Shown: one piece after another, positions 23,993 to 34,139 of the stretch
Layout: the number at the start of each line of letters is the position of its first letter
Position numbering within the stretch: position 1 is the first letter of the stretch
Source: Polychytrium aggregatum
Taxonomy: Eukaryota > Chytridiomycota > Chytridiomycetes > Polychytriales
Length of the DNA stretch: 64,000 nt
Reading direction: 5' to 3'
Assembly (NCBI RefSeq): GCF_025602895.1
Contig: NW_026516218.1
Location: 682,001-746,000, forward strand
Program-made: the position numbers and the translations under genes
The notes under the pieces: generated by a model
Told to the model about the DNA's origin: nothing
Database searches by the model: none
The model's input: only the letters and a program-made list of their open reading frames with translations

Positions 23993-25286
23993 CGGTCGAA
24001 GCGCAAGTCGCTGGCCAGGAGGCGCCGTGCGTCACGACACGCGGGTTTGGATGGCCGAATGGAATCAGTCGAACCCCGGGGAACAACTGGGCTGAACTGG
24101 GCTGAATGCCGCCGCTCGCATGATCATCACCAGCATATCGCCAGCGTATCATCAACGATATCGAGCATCGGCGGCCGAATCAACACCGGGCAGCCACGCG
24201 ATGTCTCCACAGCAATCAGAGCCCCGGCAGCAACGGCATCACGACAACACCATCACCTGGCCGCACAAACAGCCCCGGATGCATCAGAGGGCGTCACCGA
24301 GCCAGCTGCCGCCGATGCAGCATGCATACATCGGCCGTCACCCCAAACACGCCGCCGGCGGGCCAGGGCAACATGCGATGGCCGTCCTTGCACGGCTCAT
24401 CCTCCCGACCAGACGAATACCACCGAGGCAAAAACCACCGAGGCAAATACCATCGCGGACGATGCCATCCACGCTGTCTGGCTATCTGCTCCCATCGCAT
24501 GCGGCGACATATCTCACACCACGCCACGATATACCACACCACACCACTCCGCACCGGCTCGTGATCGGCGCAGTGTGTGTCCAACATCCAATGCCCTTTG
24601 CTCCCACGAGACCCCCAGCAGCCGCTAATACCCCTTCGCAGCACCATCAACACCCGCCGCGGCCACCGGGGCCGGAAGGCTCTGCCCGGAATGCTGCGAG
24701 CCCATTCGCCCGTCCCGGCCTGCCCCGGCCTGCCCGGCTGCCCCCCCCCAATGAGGCGCCTTGGCCTGTCCTGTGTGGTTCGCCCCCCAAGTCATCTGTT
24801 GTCTCCACACCGCCAGTCACGACATCCTGCCGAATCACTTGCTGTTCTTCAGCCGTCCCCGCGGCCACGCCCGCCAACGTCCTGAGCGTATATATACGAG
24901 TCCCCTCGGCCGTCCGGGTCTGGGCACTGCGTCGTCCCCACGATCTACCTGCACTCGTCCTCAACCCCACCTCACCTCTCAATCGCTCACTAGTGCCTTT
25001 CCGTGGCTGCCCAACTGGCTGACCAACTGGCCATCCATCAAAGCGTCCCCTTCTTCTGCCTGTCGCTTCCGTAACCAATCTCGGTGTCTGCCACCCATCT
25101 CTTCAAAGCTTAGTCCCCGTCGACTCTGATCCCAGCGATCCTCAGTCCAGTATCCTCAAGTGTGCTTGCCAACAAATTCCCCTATTTTGGTGAACTCCGT
25201 CCTCTGAACCCCCCCCCAAGCAATCCCGATCCGGTCCGGAACACTCCTCCAAGCATCCATTCCATACAGGCTCAACGGCCTCGACT
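23993..25286. other. Divergent region, PIG-M (-) to USP gene (+)
   Basis: About 1.3 kb with no supportable gene. A 300-codon open frame here is Pro/His/Arg-rich and domainless. Tandem ACCGAGGCAAA-like units lie near 24420-24450. A TATA-like palindrome is listed separately. Confidence 0.55.
24887..24898. promoter_or_regulatory. TATA-like palindrome CGTATATATACG
   Basis: A perfect 12-bp palindrome containing TATATA, about 390 bp upstream of the USP start codon in otherwise GC-rich DNA. It could be the TATA box of that gene with a long 5'UTR or an unseen leader intron. Confidence 0.4.
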
Positions 25287-26353
25287 ATGATAGACTCAAT
25301 GCACATCGTCGCACACGGCCCCGCTTCCACACATGTCTATCCCGAGCTGGTTGCCTGCCGCCCGGCTCCCTGCCGCTTTTCCTCGGTGCAGTACCCCATT
25401 CCGTTCCCTTCGCCCCTGAACCTCTACACCCTCAAGTCGGGCAAGTCCCCGCTCGAGTTTTCGCTTCTCGCAGGCCTGCCTGCTGCTGGCTCCAAGCTGC
25501 TGCAGTCCTCCGAGACCCCCACCATTCTCTTCAGCAGCGAGTACGACTCGCCGCTGCTGTGTTCGCCGCAGGAGCACCTGGTCCTCGTGGCCTATGACAG
25601 CTCGGCGGCTTCAAGGAAAGCCCTGTCCATCGCCGTGGGCATGTGCGGCAAGCTTTACGACGGCCTTGTTATCATCAGGGTGGCCGAAGGTATGTCTGTT
25701 GGTCGGGCTGGACCGGACGATCGCTGTCCGCCCACGTTCCCACACCCCCACCTCGATCCACATCTCGCTCTGGCCTCGTCAGCGATCTATCGCGCCGTAT
25801 TATGCAGTCGCGATCACTTGAGTTCCGTTGCCACCGTCGCTTCCGGCTGATCATCCGGTGTTTATTCTGTCCCAGATTACGTCCACCCGATTGTGGCCCG
25901 CGAAGAGGCCGACGAGCTGATGAAGTCGATTGCTCGCGGCCTCACGCTCTCGTTTGAGTGTCGGGTGAGTTGCTCCCCAGCATTGCCATTGCTATTGCTA
26001 TTGTCATTGCCGCTGCGGTGGCTGCGTCGGGTCCGGTGCTCGCTTTCTCGTCCGAGACACAAAGTTGCGTCGATTCGCACTCGTCACTCATCCTTGCTCC
26101 ACCGAATCATCGCTGCCTTTGCTCAAATCGAATCCAATCGCATCAAATCAAATCAAATCAGATCCCGGTTTTGATTCTCTACAAGCCCGGACGACCCGAG
26201 CATATTCTCTCGGAGCAAATCGGTGTCTTTAATCCTCGCGCCATCGTCATCGGCAAGCAGGGCGCTGGCCAGTGCTCTTCGCTCGGCCGCGTCGCCGACC
26301 ATCTCATCCGCAACGCCAAAGGATGTGTGATGGTCGTCGACGAGGACGCCTGA
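25287..26353 (+). CDS. Universal stress protein (UspA) domain protein
   Basis: Three exons, 25287-25689, 25876-25964 and 26162-26353, give 227 residues. The N-terminal about 85 residues are Pro/Ser-rich and not conserved. The Usp fold follows: HLVLVAYDSSAASRKALSIA (strand 1 and helix 1), then VIIRVAEG. The C-terminal nucleotide-binding loop is IVIGKQGAGQCSSLGRVADHLI, ending CVMVVDED. The G-x2-G-x9-G-S/R pattern of ATP-binding Usp proteins is nearly intact, although the usual GS is GR here. Fungal Usp proteins are stress-related and poorly defined. Intron 2 carries ATTGCT-like and AAATC repeats. The start is the first ATG of the frame. Confidence 0.8.
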
Positions 26354-27466
26354 GAACCGCACAGATACCCCTACAACGCCAAGTGCTGCTCAAGGACCTC
26401 CTCGCCCTCCCCTTCTCCTCCTCCCTCACGCTATCCAGTTTTCTTTTTGGACCACCCTTGCCTTTCTTTGCCGTCCTGATGTCCCGAATGATGACGACAT
26501 CCCTGCGATGAGCATTTATCTGTCTCGATCAGAGCAGCTGGCCGACTTCCTGTTTTTGAACTACTACCTTCCTCCCCCCCCTCCTTGGTCGTTGGCAATT
26601 TTGACTTTGCGCTCTTTGAACGAGCTGGTCCGATCGAGTGTCGCTGCTGGTCATCAGCCGCGATTGGACCCAGTTTTGACTTGGCATCGCAAGGACGAAT
26701 CTCTTACTGTTTCCTCCCTCAAACTCCTCCATCGCCTGACCCCTTCTTTCGATCTCTCCCTCACAATCCTCGAAAATGCAGCCGGTTTCGGAGATAACGA
26801 TGACGATGACCGTCTCGCGAACCGGGCTGTACGTTTTCCCTGTGTTGTCGAGGCTGTCGATGAATATAGCGTGTTGAACCATGGGAGAAAGCGAGAGGTC
26901 GTGCTCGAATGTTGTCCGAATGACCACCAAAGGGCGATCACGGGTTCTGAGAGAGATGGCACGAGCCGGGACTCTGCAGAACATCGATGAGGTCACCAAG
27001 CGCCAATCATTCGCCTGGCCGATCCAGCCACCGCTTCAATGGCGGAGGTGTTCGTTGATTGGGTCCTCCGCTCGGCCCCATTGCAACCTGTCATTGTCTC
27101 CGAGGATCCCAGCACCGCGCTTGGTCGAAGGCTGACTTTGGAGACGAACTGCCTTGGGGAATGAGGACTGGGAGGAACCCAATCATTTCGGCTGCGTGCC
27201 TGTCGCTATTCGCTTCGCTCTCACTGGGAAGCAGAGACGAATGAGGAGCTTGAGATCTGACTCAGAGGGAGGGACGCCATCAACAGCAACACCATTTCCT
27301 GTATTAGAGAGCTGGGTGAGCAGCCTTCTTGGATCGAGCGCCAGCCTGTCACTGATGTCTGTGACCATCGGAGTCTGCCGACCCGATCCAGCCCAGCTCG
27401 GCTCAGCCCGACTCTGCTCGGCTGCATGTCTGGGGGGTATCGCAGCCGCCCGTTTGGGTCTACAAT
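26354..27466. other. Unassigned region upstream of AAA+ gene
   Basis: About 1.1 kb, visibly less GC-rich. Gene-like composition appears in short frames on both strands: rightward from 27039 (MAEVFVDWVLRSAPLQPVIV) and leftward around 26880-26640. These may be upstream exons of the AAA+ gene or relics of a related copy, but I could not connect them by phase. Confidence 0.4.
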
Positions 27467-29012
27467 ATGGCGAATATCAAAGCCCATCTGGTCCAGCTCC
27501 AGAACAATTTGAAGGTGGCCAAAAATGAAGGCCAGCCGAAGCCGGATATCGGTCACTTCATTTTCAAGGGCTCTCCAGGCACAGGAAAGACGACAGGTGA
27601 GGAGTGGCATGCTTTGGTACTATAGTAGATGGAAGTTCGAGCACGGCTGCAGGGAATTGCGGTCAGACGAGTAGTTTTCCACAGTCCGCTGCGGAGCCGA
27701 TTGTGTGATGCCATTGGTGCTGCATTGGTTGGTAGCTGAGAGTTGGATATTCTATGCTGAATTGTGTCGAGTGCTGATGCCCACTAGTGCTGATACTGAT
27801 GCCGCTACCCTCGTATTATCGTGCTCCCTTGATTCAGTCGCTCGAGCAATGTCCAGGATTCTGTATGAAATGGAGATGCTCGCAAGTCCAAAGATTGTAG
27901 AGACATCAGGCTCAGATCTCACTGGTGAATACGTCGGTCAGACCAAAACCAAAGTTAGCGAGAAGCTTGGTCAAGCTCGAGGCGCCGTTCTCTTCATCGA
28001 CGAAGCATATGAGCTTGGGAAAGGCAGTTACGGCGAAGAAGCCATGACGACACTCTTGGCAGCAATGACTGATCCCGAGTATCGTGGCATTGTCATCATC
28101 ATTGCCGGATACGAGCATGAAATCGATGAAATGCTCGACCGCAACCCGGGCCTCAAGAGTCGATTCTCAAATAGCTTTTACTTCAACGACTGGTCCGCGA
28201 CCGACACCCGGAACTTCCTCATGCAAGAGCTTAAATCGAAATATGAAATTCGGGATGAGGATCAGCGCCAAATTGAGCTGATCATACTTCAGCGGATCCA
28301 GAGGCTGCAAGCCTTGCCAGGGTGGGCAAATGCCCGCGATGCGCTTGCAATTGGGAAGAAGTTCCAAATCATTCGGTCCGAACGAGTGGTTCAGTTCCCA
28401 GAATCGATTCCTACGATCCAGCTCGCTGAAATCGATCGTGCTCTTGAAGAAATGATTCGAGAGAGGACTCCAGCCAAGGGTGAGGCCGCCATCCGAGGAG
28501 GGCGAAACCAATCGTCAGCGTACCCCCGTCAGCTCTCGGCACCTCCTCCTCAGCAACAATTCGCCTCATCGCACGAGGAAAGAGAAGTCACCAGACCACA
28601 AAGCCCCATATCAGGCGAAGATCTTACCCACGATACTGAGGAACTCTCTGCCGAAAATGGAGGAAATCACGATGAAGAAAACGCAGATGAGGACGATGAC
28701 GACCTTCTCAATGCCGATTTTTCGTATTTGCTTGGAGGAACCCGTGACTCTGGTGTCAGCGATGAGGTTTGGGAAGAGCTCGAAGCGATCAAACGCCGAT
28801 ATTTCGAGGAGCTCGAACGACTCCGTCGCGAGCGAGAAATCGAGAAGCTGCGCCTTGAGCTCGAGAAACAAAAGGCCACACAAGAGCGTATCCGACGGCT
28901 CTGCTCTTGTCCGATGGGATTCGCTTGGTACCAAGTTGGCGGTGGATGGCGCTGTGCCGGCGGCTCCCATTACGTTTCGAACGAGCAACTCCAGGCCAAT
29001 TTCATGCAGTAA
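27467..29012 (+). CDS. CbbX/CfxQ-type AAA+ ATPase
   Basis: Two exons, 27467-27596 and 27838-29012, give 434 residues. Walker A is GSPGTGKTT (residues 35-43) and is completed across the intron by VARAM. Walker B is AVLFIDEAYELG (Asp98, Glu99). Sensor 1 is in IVIIIAGYEHEIDEML. The arginine-finger region is NPGLKSRFSNSFYF. These are the marks of the CbbX/SpoVK AAA+ subgroup that fungi carry as expanded families. The C-terminus has an acidic linker, a coiled coil (RRYFEELERLRREREIEKLR) and a small Cys/Gly module, CPMGFAWYQVGGGWRCAGGSHYVS. That module recurs on such fungal AAA proteins as far as I recall. The role is unknown, perhaps remodelling of a client protein. The N-terminus is short, so upstream exons or AAA modules may be missing. 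Confidence 0.8.
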
Positions 29013-29534
29013 CAGCACACATGTCGCAAACAGACTTGAACCAGTGTCCCGTTTCGTTTGGGGGTACTCTGTTCTGGGTGAGGACTGTCGTTTTTCTGAG
29101 TTCTGAATACACAACCGCCCGTCGCTGTGATGCTCCAGTCGCAGCTGTTGTGTCGTGTGGATTTGCGACGTCAATGCGATGCCCAGCACGATCATCGTGT
29201 GCAGGTCGATTGTGGAAATCAGGGAGCGACTGGAGGTCTTTAATCGGGAGTATTCACTCGAGTCTTCGCTCGAAGACTGTCTGAGTGAGCGATTTCATTG
29301 GATATGGCCCTGTTTGACGCCGGCCATCAAAGACGACGCTGTCGCAGGTCAAGGCAGGATCGAGTGCACCACACACACACACACACAAAGTCGTCCCGGA
29401 TTTCATTCCCCGGTTCGAGCCACCGAACGAGCCATATCCGGAATCTCGCCTTCGTCTCCTTGACCGAGATCCCTTCCGCCACCCAGCGACTGTTTCCCTG
29501 TCAGATCGTCGAGTGTGATTGTTTGGTTGCAGCA
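29013..29534. other. Intergenic, AAA+ to Prp40
   Basis: Holds the 3' flank of the AAA+ gene and the Prp40 promoter. A short (CA)n run is at about 29378-29392. Nothing else is supportable. Confidence 0.6.
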
Positions 29535-32500
29535 ATGTCGTGGCAGGTACAACGATGCGATGATCGCCGACTCGGTTGCCCTTGCTCAATTGATATGGGT
29601 GCACACAATAGTCTCAACCGGCAGAATCGGCCTTTGTGGCTTTGGTTTTGCTCAGATCGTGTTTTGGGGCATTGATCGCATCCAAACGAGGCACTAACAT
29701 GCCCACTCTCTGCAGCCTCCTCCATCTTATCCCCAGCAGGTTTGTAAACAAGCACCGATCCCATATCCGTCTGGGGCTTTCATATCGATCATGAGTGCCT
29801 GAGCTGAAGTGTGCGGTGACATCGGGCTCGATCTCAAGCAACACCTCAGGCAGCCGCTCACCAACCTGCCCTGTCTATTATTGCGGCTCTATCTAGAACG
29901 CTCCGGGAGGTGGTCGCCCGCCCCCTTTTATGCCGTTTCCAGGGGCACCACCGTTCGGCCGGCCACCACCGAGACCCGGGCCTGCTCCAGGCCTCGGATC
30001 GGCGCCGTTTCCTGGCCCTCCCGGCCCTCCCGGTCCTCCTGTTCCGTTTCCCGGTGCCCACCATCCGCCAGCCATCGGCCAAGCTCCTCCCAGGCCGCCT
30101 CCGCCAGGATTTCCTTCACCGGCAGTGAGTTTTATTCAGATCACGCACTCGGTAGATCTGCTCCGGCGCATTGGCACATGCCGTTCTAACGTTGTCCACT
30201 TGCCGTCGTCGATGCGGATGCGACCTCCTTTACAGAGCGTCTGGACAACGCACAAGCTCCCGGATGGAAAAGCATACTACTTCAACACCGTAACAAAATC
30301 TAGCTCGTGGGAGAAGCCAGAGGAACTCATGACGCCTTTGGAGGTAGGCAGCCAATGCAGAGACCACCGGGCTCGTTCCGATGGATTGCCGCGGCTCGGC
30401 AGGCATGAGTAGATTAACAGTATGATCCCACCTTCCAAAGCGTGAGCTCTCCAAATCTCCGTGGAAGGAATTCACTGCTGCAGATAGTGGCAAAAAGTAC
30501 TACTATCACTCAGGTGAGACAAGACTCCAGCGCCCGCAGTTGTTTCTGGGCTTAGAGGACTGTGCTGACGACCTCCAATCGATCTATCTCTCCCACCTAT
30601 TGCTTCTTTATGATTGTATGGCTCTTCTAGGAACCAAGGCGACGGTTTGGGAAATGCCTGTCGAGTACAAAGCGATTCTGGATGCCCACGATAAAAGCGA
30701 GTATGTGTTTCTTTCACGCACAACCCGCACATTGTTCACGACAGTGTCTGGGGCTCTGTCACCACTGCTTGCGCATGCTCGTATCAAAGTGCAACCCTCT
30801 GATTTACCTTTTCTGTTCCGCAAGGTCGGTCCCTGAGGATGCTGCCAAGTCCGCTGCCCCGCCATCGGTTGCTGTTCCTGCGCATGATAGCGCCTTAGCT
30901 CTGGCGACTACACCTTTGGCTTCATCGGCGCCATCTTCTGCTGTCACAGCTACACCAACCACTGCAGTCACTGCGCTTTTGAACGACGGCGAGTTGAGAT
31001 TCGGCTCAAAGGAAGAGGCCGAGGCAGCCTTCCGCAAGATGCTCGACGAAGCAGGCGTCGAGAGCCACTGGACCTGGGAAAAAACCATGCGGACCACCAT
31101 CAGCAACCCCATGTATAAGGCAATCAAGACCCTCTACGAACGCAAGGTCTTCTTCCAGAAATACATTGAAGAGAAGCGACGCACAGAAAGAGTAAGCTCT
31201 CCTGTCGCAGCATGGCGAGCGATTTGATATACACGCGAGTTTCTTGGCGCATCATGGCCTAGTGCATCAGAGCTAGCACTTGATATCGGTGGAAGCTGTG
31301 AAGCGGTACCCCGAGCAGCAACATGCTTCAGGGCTGACTTTCTTACTTTCATATAGGAGGAGTACAAAGAAAAGGCAGCAACTGCGCGAGCGCAGCTTGT
31401 CAAAGCGCTTCAGACGCATCCCGAAATCAACCACAAAACACGCTACTCCAAGGTGCTGGAGCTTCTTGCGAGTGAGGAATGTGTCAAGATATTGAAAGCC
31501 GAGGAGCGAGATAGCATCATTGAGGCCCACCTCACAGAGCTGCGAAGCACCGAGAAGGTATGCAAAACAGCGAAGCTGCTGCATCCACTCTTGAGAGCCA
31601 ATACTGATTTGATTGAACCCGCCATCGTCGGGGATACTGTCTACCGTGTCTGCAACACAGGAAAATCTCCGAGTCACCCGGAGAGAAAACTTGCAAAAAT
31701 TCCGCGAGATCCTCAAAGCGCTTCTTCCGTTCACGATGACGACAACCTGGAAGCAAGTGCACGCCTACTACACTGCTCTCCCGCAGTATCTCGACGATGA
31801 ACAGCTCCAAAAAATGGACCCCATCGATTCCCTGCAGATTTTCGAGGAGTACTCCCACCAGGCCGAAAGCGATTATTGGGCAACCAAAAATGCCGAGCTG
31901 GTTGCGCGCCGGCGTGAGGAGCGAAAGCGACGAGAGTTGTTCAAGAGCCTCCTGGAAGAGCTTCAGGCCAGCGGAATGCTTCACTCGCGATCAAAGTGGA
32001 AAGACCTCTATCCCTACTTTGGGCAAGACCCCCGATATACCGACATGGTCGGGCAGCACGGAAGCACCCCCATGGATCTTTTTTGGGACGCAGTCTGTGT
32101 GATGGACGACCGCTATCACCAGGAACGACGAGCCGTCTCGGAGTACATGAAGGTACGATGCCTTGCGTCACACTGCTTCCTCTTGCATCTGCTCCAGAAA
32201 TACTCGTCCTGCCCATGCAAATGCAGGTCCCCCGATTAACCATGTGGCTGGCCCAATAGTCTCAGGGACACTCGATGCCAGAGAGCTTTGATGTCTTTGC
32301 GGCAACCATCCCTCACGATATCGCACAGGGGCTGCATTCTGCCACACTGTGGAATATGTTTGAAGAGGTGAGATGCTATGCGAGTGATGAGCAGCTGCGC
32401 CGCCAATCCCATGTCGGATTCATCACAGTCGCTGTCAGAGTCCTGACATATTTCTCTTGCCAACCCGGATCGCTGTCATTGCACGCAGCATCGAGAGAAG

Positions 32501-33460
32501 CTCGAATGGAAGGCAAAAGAGGAGCGCCGACGCCAGGCAAGAAGAATCAAGAAAAAGATGGATGGGCTGAAGCATGCTCTGAAGCGGCTCACGCCGGCAG
32601 TTACGGTCGAGAGCCAGTGGGAGGCGATCGAGCCCCTGGTTGCCGATTCAAGTGACTACGAGGCTTTGGACGCAGAGCAGCGGCTCGAAGTCTTCAACAA
32701 GTTCATTGCTCGCCTCAAGGTACGACCAAAGTCGTCTGCTGCTCTTCCCGGGTGGCAAAGCTCGAACAGAGCGTCACATCTTCTGATGCCGATGTTTTCT
32801 ATCACTCCAACGCGCCCGCAGGAAAAAGCCGCCGATCGTGACCGGGAGACTGCCAGCGATCGGTCCGCTGATGAATATGGCGACGAAGATGACGAGGACG
32901 AGCGGCGTCGCCGATCGAGCCGACGCGATCGCGATGACGACTACAACCGGGACCGAGACAGGGACCGAGACCGTGATCGTGATCGTGATCGTGAACGGGA
33001 TCGGGATCGGGATCGAGACCGGGACCGCGATCGCAGAAGACACCGAAGTAGCAGATACAGCGACGAAGAAGACGATCGCGAGCGCCGTCGCCAAAAGAAA
33101 AAGGTAAGGAGTCTGTGTGCTAGCCAGGCTGACGACCACCCCCCGCTCGGTGTCGGACACTGCCTGAATCAGCCCGCTGTATACTGGATTGTGCGTGGCA
33201 GCGGGTGGGGCCCGAGAAATACCTCTGATATTGTGTGGCTTCCTGTCGTGGGTTCCACCATGGCTTCTCTGCTCGATGGACGGTGGCGTGCTTAGCGTCA
33301 TGGAGATGATGAAGCCGTCGAAGAGCGCGACCCCAAGAGCAGCAGCCAGCCCAACCGTCGATCCTCCGAAGACGACCATCGAAAGCGACGCCGCCGTGAC
33401 AGCGACGTGGGCCGGCGAATTGGCCCTGACGAGAGCGAGGAGGAGGGCGAGGTGCGCTAA
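29535..33460 (+). CDS. PRP40: Pre-mRNA-processing factor Prp40 (WW-FF protein)
   Basis: Thirteen exons, about 786 residues: 29535-29546, 29716-29739, 29897-30124, 30236-30343, 30441-30513, 30631-30700, 30825-31191, 31357-31557, 31661-32152, 32260-32367, 32489-32719, 32822-33103 and 33296-33460. A Pro/Gly-rich start is followed by two WW domains: [24 protein letters not shown] (about 89-120) and [25 protein letters not shown] (about 132-165). Several FF domains follow ([39 protein letters not shown]), and the tail is rich in Arg-Asp repeats and RS/KR (about 645-786). Prp40 is a U1 snRNP protein that bridges the 5' splice site to branch-point factors and binds the Pol II CTD. The first two coding exons are only 12 and 24 nt (MSWQ / PPPSYPQQ). 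The Arg-Asp tail resembles metazoan PRPF40. Confidence 0.94.
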
Positions 33461-33556
33461 ATGTGCGCCGGGACTCTGATCTGGCAGCCACGCAACTCTC
33501 TTCTCGTACACAAGGACTGGTATAGCGACGCTAGCTTCAATACAGTCGAATGGACA

Positions 33557-33878
33557 GTTGTTGGTGTTGGTGTTGGTGTTGGTGTTGGTGTTGGTGTTGG
33601 TGTTGGTGTTGGTGTTGGTGTTGGTGTTGGTGTTGGTGTTGGTGTTGGTGTTGGTGTTGGTGTTGGTGTTGGTGTTGGTGTTGGTGTTGGTGTTGGTGTT
33701 GGTGTTGGTGTTGGTGTTGGTGTTGGTGTTGGTGTTGGTGTTGGTGTTGGTGTTGGTGTTGGTGTTGGTGTTGGTGTTGGTGTTGGTGTTGGTGTTGGTG
33801 TTGGTGTTGGTGTTGGTGTTGGTGTTGGTGTTGGTGTTGGTGTTGGTGTTGGTGTTGGTGTTGGTGTTGGTGTTGGTG
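33557..33878. repeat. Pure hexanucleotide array (GTTGGT)n, about 53 copies
   Basis: About 322 nt of apparently uninterrupted GTTGGT, about 95 bp after the Prp40 stop and 260 bp before the RTF1 start. All six frames are open through it, producing spurious Val-Gly, Cys-Trp, Leu-Val, Asn-Thr, Pro-Thr and Gln-His ORFs. G/T are wholly on one strand. Confidence 0.98.
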
Positions 33879-33895
33879 GCTTCCCAATTCCTTGG

Positions 33896-33999
33896 CTCGA
33901 TCCGTCCACTCGATCCGTCCACTCGATCCGTCCACTCGATCCGTCCACTCGATCCGTCCACTCGATCCGTCCACTCGATCCGTCCACTCGATCCGCCCA
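33896..33999. repeat. 13-bp tandem array (CTCGATCCGTCCA) x8
   Basis: Eight head-to-tail copies, only the last with a change (CCGCCCA), starting 17 bp after the hexamer array and ending about 140 bp before the RTF1 ATG. Confidence 0.97.
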
Positions 34000-34139
34000 G
34001 CCAAGCCAAACAAAGACCCTTCGATCCTGCTCTTCTCCAGAGGACCATCCACATCGCCCACCGCTGCTGGCAACGTCGAGCCCAGCCAAACCAAGCCCAG
34101 TCCACCCGCCCGCCGGTCGTGCTTGAGACTGCAGAGACC

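Larger units (their letters stand above)
33461..34139. other. Intergenic, Prp40 to RTF1, mostly tandem repeats
   Basis: Nearly two-thirds of this 680-bp gap is the hexamer array and 13-bp array listed separately. The RTF1 promoter must lie in or beyond them. Confidence 0.8.

Noticed and set aside
24120-25022. 300-codon rightward ORF
   Set aside because: Pro/His/Arg-rich, no domain and no splice-supported context; likely chance in GC-rich promoter DNA.
26529-26999. Leftward ORF of 156 codons with protein-like sequence
   Set aside because: No domain, no splice partner, and an overlapping rightward frame looks equally plausible; left as unassigned.
33896-33999. CRISPR-like array
   Set aside because: Units are contiguous 13-mers with no spacers, in a eukaryotic intergenic region; a simple minisatellite.
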